From NCBI RefSeq assembly GCF_019578655.1, contig NC_063263.1, positions 4,474,001 to 4,538,000 on the forward strand: a stretch of 64,000 nt of DNA. Direction: 5' to 3'. This document shows, in pieces, positions 59,896 to 64,000 of the stretch. The first letter of the stretch is position 1; each line of letters begins with the position of its first letter. Source of the DNA: Ricinus communis. Its lineage: Eukaryota > Streptophyta > Magnoliopsida > Malpighiales > Euphorbiaceae. The notes under the pieces are model-generated. The model worked only from the letters and a program-made list of their open reading frames with translations. It did not search any database and was not told the origin of the DNA. The position numbers and the translations under genes were made by a program.

Positions 59896-60478
59896 GTCTA
59901 GGGAGTCTACTGGACAGCAAATTTTGAGACCTAACGGCCTCGTAACTTGAATCGAGCCCGCCCAGGTAAGTGAATACTAAATCCTGTTCTGCTCTCTTCC
60001 TTGCTTCTTTTGGGTCTGATGTAGGTGGGAGGTAGCTCTGTAGCTCCTCCCACCTGGTTAATACTTCGATCGCGTAACTCGCGCTGGACCGAGTTCCCTG
60101 CTTTATCTGTGCTAATTCCTGTTTTAAGTTGAATATATGAGCATAATTTTGCTCTTGACCATACAACTGTTTTAATTTTTCCCATATTGCTTGTGATGAT
60201 GCCAGCAACATACATAGCCTGGCAATCTGAGGCTCGATCGTGTTGGTCAGAAGGGACATGACCATATGGTCAGTCGTCTGCCAATCTTCGATTGCCTCAA
60301 TCTCTTCTTTTGTTGGTTGATTGGGGTTGATTAGCTGTGGCTTCTTTCGGGTCCCTGTGATGAACCCTAATTTTTTCCTTCCACTGAAGCCGATGTATAC
60401 TGCTCTCGACCATTGGAAATAATTTTGATTGTCTGTTAATGTGATATTGGTGAGTTTGGTAAGATCGTTTTGAGACAT
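59753..60478 (-). CDS. Copia gag (UBN2 type), frameshifted at its end
   Basis: The ATG at 60478 lies about 75 bases after the primer site. The 241 residues follow the usual copia gag pattern: LTDNQNYFQWSRAVYIGFSG, WEKLKQLYG, YLPPTSDP-type segment and VFTYLGGLD. It ends at a stop where the zinc knuckle should continue in the other frame. Gag forms the particle that holds the RNA. Confidence 0.88.
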   Translation of the reverse strand: MSQNDLTKLTNITLTDNQNYFQWSRAVYIGFSGRKKLGFITGTRKKPQLINPNQPTKEEIEAIEDWQTTDHMVMSLLTNTIEPQIARLCMLLASSQAIWEKLKQLYGQEQNYAHIFNLKQELAQIKQGTRSSASYAIEVLTRWEELQSYLPPTSDPKEARKRAEQDLVFTYLGGLDSSYEAVRSQNLLSSRLPRLDAVISLVQQEETRRVTMGAMSNQHTSENRAFASQSRESAGSKCREM

Positions 60479-60552
60479 GATGAGAATTTTGGTTGGCTGA
60501 GTTTTTGGTTGGGATTTTGATTGTTTGGGTAAGGGATGACAGGATCATTCCT

Positions 60553-60564
60553 GCTCTGATACCA
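60553..60564 (-). other. Primer-binding site of copia element
   Basis: TGGTATCAGAGC on the minus strand, directly after the LTR end at 60565, complementary to initiator tRNA-Met. Confidence 0.93.
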
Positions 60565-60917
60565 TGATGAATTTAAGCTTATATTATCAATGATGAATAT
60601 ACAGTAATTGTTAGTATTCTGAGATTACATGAGAAATGAGTATCCTGTTATATACTAGTTTTTGAATGCAACGGTCTTATTGCTATTTCTTGCTGCTTGT
60701 TGCACTCCAACGTTCAATTCTAGCTTAGGGGAAGGTAGAAGCAGCCTTTTTCCCTTAGGGGAGAGTGTTGCTCTTTTTCCCTAATAGGCCTGTGATGATC
60801 GGAAGTTCGAGGTTATATCCAATACCAAAGACCCTGCTGATTTTTGACTGTTGAACATTGTTGCCATGGTTTGGTGGTTTTGGTGTGTCTTCAATAGGTA
60901 TTGGGGCTTCTTCAACA
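60565..60917 (-). repeat. 5' LTR of copia element
   Basis: Minus strand starts TGTTGAAGAAGCC and ends TTCATCA. Length is 353 bases. It differs from the other LTR by substitutions and by an about 10-base length difference near the middle. Confidence 0.93.
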
Positions 60918-60922
60918 ATAAT

Positions 60923-62498
60923 CGTCGACAATGTTCATCTTCCTATCACCATCACCCATAACAACCACCAACAAAATAATACCAAAGAAGATGAAGTCAT
61001 TACCAAGCTAAAAAGGAAGAAGTTTTTGATCTCTTTTGGTAAAATTTGATCATAAAATTTATAAAAATCTTAGAAAAACGGTGGGTTTTTAATCAAATTT
61101 GAAAAATATAAAGTTACTACAATAAACAATTCTCATATTTAAATGGACAACCTTCTTCATTTTTCTATTTTTTATAAATTTATTATTTCTAATAGAATTT
61201 TATGATAAATATTTATTTAAAATCTTCACAAACATTCTTAAGCGTAGATTATTACCTGGTTTCCGGTCACTGTGTTTTATAGTCCATGGAGTAGCTTGCA
61301 TGTGTGGGGACAACGTCCCCATTTCGTAAGATTAAGCTTTTTCTTTCTTAAAAAAAATAAAATTAATTATAAAAATTAATTTTATATCAAATAATTATAT
61401 ATTACGTAAATTTTTATATTATTCAAGATTTATATTATAAATAAATAAAATTTAGAGTTAAGATAATTTTAACATATTTTTTAAAATTTTAAATTAGTCA
61501 TATTTCATAAAAATTAAAATTAATATATTTTTAAAAATAATAATAAATTATTTATTAAAAATAATATAATATAACTTTTAGGATGTCTTCATATATAAAC
61601 AATAATCCATTATTGTTGAATGGAACTCAAAATTTTATTCATATATAATCAATAATTTTATAACAAAAAATATTATAATTTTAGGATGGATATTAATATT
61701 TATTATTTATAGACACAATATTTATTATTTATTATAATAAAATTTACTTTTTATCTTTCTGACTTTCAAATATTTATTATGTTTATGAAAAATATTCATC
61801 ATTTATTTTTTCTATAAAAGTACTAAGTAGTGTAACTTTCAACCATCCCAAACTTTAATAAATAATTATGATTAGCAAGCCTATCAGTCCTTTGCGTTAT
61901 ATTAGTCATATTGTATTGAGTCCAAAGCTCAAATTCAAACTTAAGATAATTTTCAATACGGCTTCCAAATTGCCATTCTATTTGTGTTCATATCCAGTTT
62001 TTTTATTCATATTCATATTTTTTATAGATTAAAAAGAAAAATCACTTAAACATTAGCATAATATATAATTACTTTGATAATTTAATCATTCTAACAATAT
62101 TAAATTTCAAATTAAATTAATAAAAATCTAAACTCTCTAAATTTTACTGTTTAAAATAAATGTAAATTTGATGGACAATTTGCCACTGTAATGGAAAGCC
62201 AAGTGGCTACGTACACCGCCACGCAACTATGTTCACTGTCGTGAGGCTCTTTGGAGATCTGCTTTTATTCCATATGAACTAGTAAACATAGTACATGACC
62301 AATTAAGATGGATTTGTACTCATCATTAAGTCACTAAATAAATTTTAAAAATTTGTGGTTTGAGATCGGCCTACCTTACTTTTCTCTTCTTACTTATTTT
62401 CATTATTTTTCACATCATATAAAATTCCATTTTTAGGTATATGTTACCCTTTTTGTATGGTTTCTTGTATGATCTTACTAACAAGTACAAGTCAAACG
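60923..62498. other. AT-rich intergenic DNA
   Basis: The first part (60923-61060) resumes the target DNA of the copia insertion. No gene, tRNA or sustained frame was seen. Mostly A/T runs. Confidence 0.5.
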
Positions 62499-62827
62499 TG
62501 AAAAACAAGCAAAAACCAACTGAAAGAAAGGTAATAAAGCTGAGCAAGGATTGATGAATAATAGTTCTGTTACAGTTTTCCATTCTGTACAATGTATATT
62601 TATATATAGTATTTACAAGAGTAAAGAAATCTATTACAACTAATGGAGCAAATTAAGTTGTTGATTTTGTGGTATTTGTTACAGCATTAAATTGCTGATT
62701 TTTGGCATCTGTTATAGCTGGTAGATCAGAATTGGATTGCTGATTTGTAGGAGCAAATCTTGTTGATTTAGCATCCTTGGTGGAGGTTTTCGTTTTCTTT
62801 TTTTGTGGGATAGTCGATTCACTAACA
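62499..62827 (-). repeat. 3' LTR of a second copia element (lower end approximate)
   Basis: On the minus strand the LTR begins TGTTAGTGAATCG just after the purine tract GCGGGGGCC and probably ends in TTTTTCA near 62499. The matching LTR lies outside the window, so ends and target duplication cannot be checked. Confidence 0.55.
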
Positions 62828-64000
62828 GGCCCCCGCAAGACGGTGCTCCCGTTGGAGACGCCGATCTTGGGCCGAATTTTTGTGAAGGGGAAAGAGGATA
62901 AAGGCTTAGTAAGTGCGTCTACTAGTTGATCTTTTGATGATATATGAGAAACCTTGAATGATCCACAAGCAACATGTTCACGAACAAAGTGATAATCAAT
63001 TGCGATGTGTTTCATATGAGAGTGAAACATAGGATTGACAGAGAGGTAAGTGGCGCCAATATTGTCACAATATATATGCGGAGATGATGGGCAAGAAATG
63101 TGAAGTTCTTTGAGCAGATTTTGTATCTAGAGAACTTCAGCTGCACATGATGCAAGTGCCCAATATTCTGCTTCAGTAGAGGATCTAGCTACCGTTTTCT
63201 GCTTTTTCGAACACCATGAGATTGCATTGCCACCAAAGTAAACAATGTATGCCGAAGTTGAGGTGCAGTCATCTCGATTACCTGCCCAATCTGCATCAGA
63301 AAAGGCAGTGAGACACGATTGTTGATGTCGTTTTAGAAACAGGCCATGGTGCATGGTGTGCTTCAGATAACAAAGTAGACGCTTGACTGTTGTCCAGTAA
63401 TTTTCTGATGGCAGGTGCATGAATTGGGCTAATTTGTTGACAGAGTAAGAGATGTCAGGCCGCGTGAGAGAAAGATATTATAGTGCTCCAATGACCTACC
63501 TGTACTTGGTTGCATCTGTCAGCGAGGAACCATCATGTAGATGAAGATGTAGGGATGACGACATAGGTGTGGAACATTCTTTGGCACCTATCACACCAGT
63601 TTTGTGGAGCAAGTCAGTGATGTACTTGTGCTGAGTGAGCAGAAGACCCAAGTTTGTTGGTAAGACTTCAATGCCTAGGAAATAATGAAGGTCACCAAGG
63701 TCTTCAACTGAGAAACGATCTACTAGAGCTTTGAGAAAGATTGTAGGAGACCCAGTGTTGTTACTAGTAACAATTAGATCATCCACATACACCAAAAAAT
63801 AGAGAATAATAGCATTCTTTCGAAAGATAAACAGAGAGGCATCACTCTTGGAGTTAACAAAGCCATAGGAGACTAGAAAACCTTTCAATTCAGTGTACCA
63901 TGCCTACGGGGCTTGTTTAAGACCATATATTGCTTTGCATAATTTGCAGACAAAGTTGGGATTAGTTTGATCTACAAACCCCGGCGGCTGCTGCATATAG
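62653..64000 (-). pseudogene. Copia pol fragment, RT to RNase H (runs off window)
   Basis: The minus strand reads RT from a [14 protein letters not shown] segment at the window edge, then YVDDLIVT near 63780, YFLGIEVLP, and RNase H FSDADWAGNRDD near 63300, ending in VDALTKPL near 62920 and entering the LTR. In-frame stops lie near 63905, 63500, 63484 and 63127. Most are explained by single C-to-T or G-to-A changes. It is a different copia family from 55739-60917 (different LTR and pol sequence). Confidence 0.85.

Larger units (their letters stand above)
55739..60917 (-). mobile_element. Nearly complete Ty1/copia retrotransposon (5179 bp)
   Basis: The element has two LTRs, a tRNA-Met primer site, a polypurine tract and gag-protease-integrase-RT-RNase H in copia order. 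It is flanked by identical 5-base target duplications ATAAT (55734-55738 and 60918-60922). The LTRs differ at roughly 15-20 positions plus small indels, so it inserted after the degenerate copia element at 47.6-49.9 kb but is not brand new. Coding breaks are one frameshift at the gag/pol junction and one stop between RT and RNase H. UBN2-type gag and pol motifs resemble RE1-like copia elements. Confidence 0.93.

Noticed and set aside
1..64000. CRISPR arrays, bacterial operons, tRNA or rRNA genes
   Set aside because: None seen. The repeats present are microsatellites, retroelement LTRs or diverged eukaryotic repeats.

Overview
The window is nuclear DNA of a flowering plant, almost certainly a eudicot. 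It has long AT-rich intergenic tracts with (AT)n microsatellites, intron-containing plant genes, Ty1/copia and LINE retroelements, MITE-like repeats, and an endogenous plant pararetrovirus. The species cannot be read from the sequence. A Euphorbiaceae-like genome such as castor would fit, but that is a low-confidence inference.

Layout. (1) Bases 1-13625 are an array of rearranged, broken copies of an endogenous caulimovirid. The gene order is leader/tRNA-Met primer site, movement protein, linker, capsid with zinc knuckle, protease, RT-RNase H, then a downstream ORF2. This order most resembles the florendoviruses. The array contains inverted leader fragments that stop at the primer-binding site, a direct fusion of ORF2 to the movement-protein region, and a terminal 1.2 kb block (about 12456-13625) built from many short viral pieces in both orientations. 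(2) 13626-24940 is AT-rich intergenic DNA with dispersed repeats and one possible RNase H remnant. (3) 25020-27740 (+) is a three-exon nodulin-like/MFS transporter gene. (4) 27741-36400 is intergenic, with a hAT-like MITE (28254-28832), a nested tandem-repeat tract (31688-32700) and AT-rich repeats. (5) 36476-39194 (+) is an eight-exon GH10 endo-xylanase gene with a CBM22-like domain and one probable GC-AG intron. (6) 39195-44678 is intergenic with a 1.05 kb long inverted-repeat element (41861-42915) and two copies of a MITE-like family. (7) 44679-46486 (-) is a three-exon thaumatin-like (PR5) gene with a probable GPI-anchor tail. (8) 47620-64000 is a retroelement graveyard, with the copia elements on the minus strand: a gutted copia element (47620-49878), a LINE split by an unclassified insertion (50700-54575), a nearly intact 5179-bp copia element with matching 5-bp target duplications (55739-60917), and the 3' end of another copia element running off the window (about 62499-64000).

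The three host genes do not form a pathway. They are independent genes in a repeat-rich region: a membrane transporter, a cell-wall xylan hydrolase and an apoplastic/GPI-anchored PR5-type protein. The most unusual feature is the scrambled pararetrovirus array. Its junctions record how viral DNA was broken and rejoined around integration, and several fall at the minus-strand primer site, where caulimovirid DNA has a natural discontinuity.
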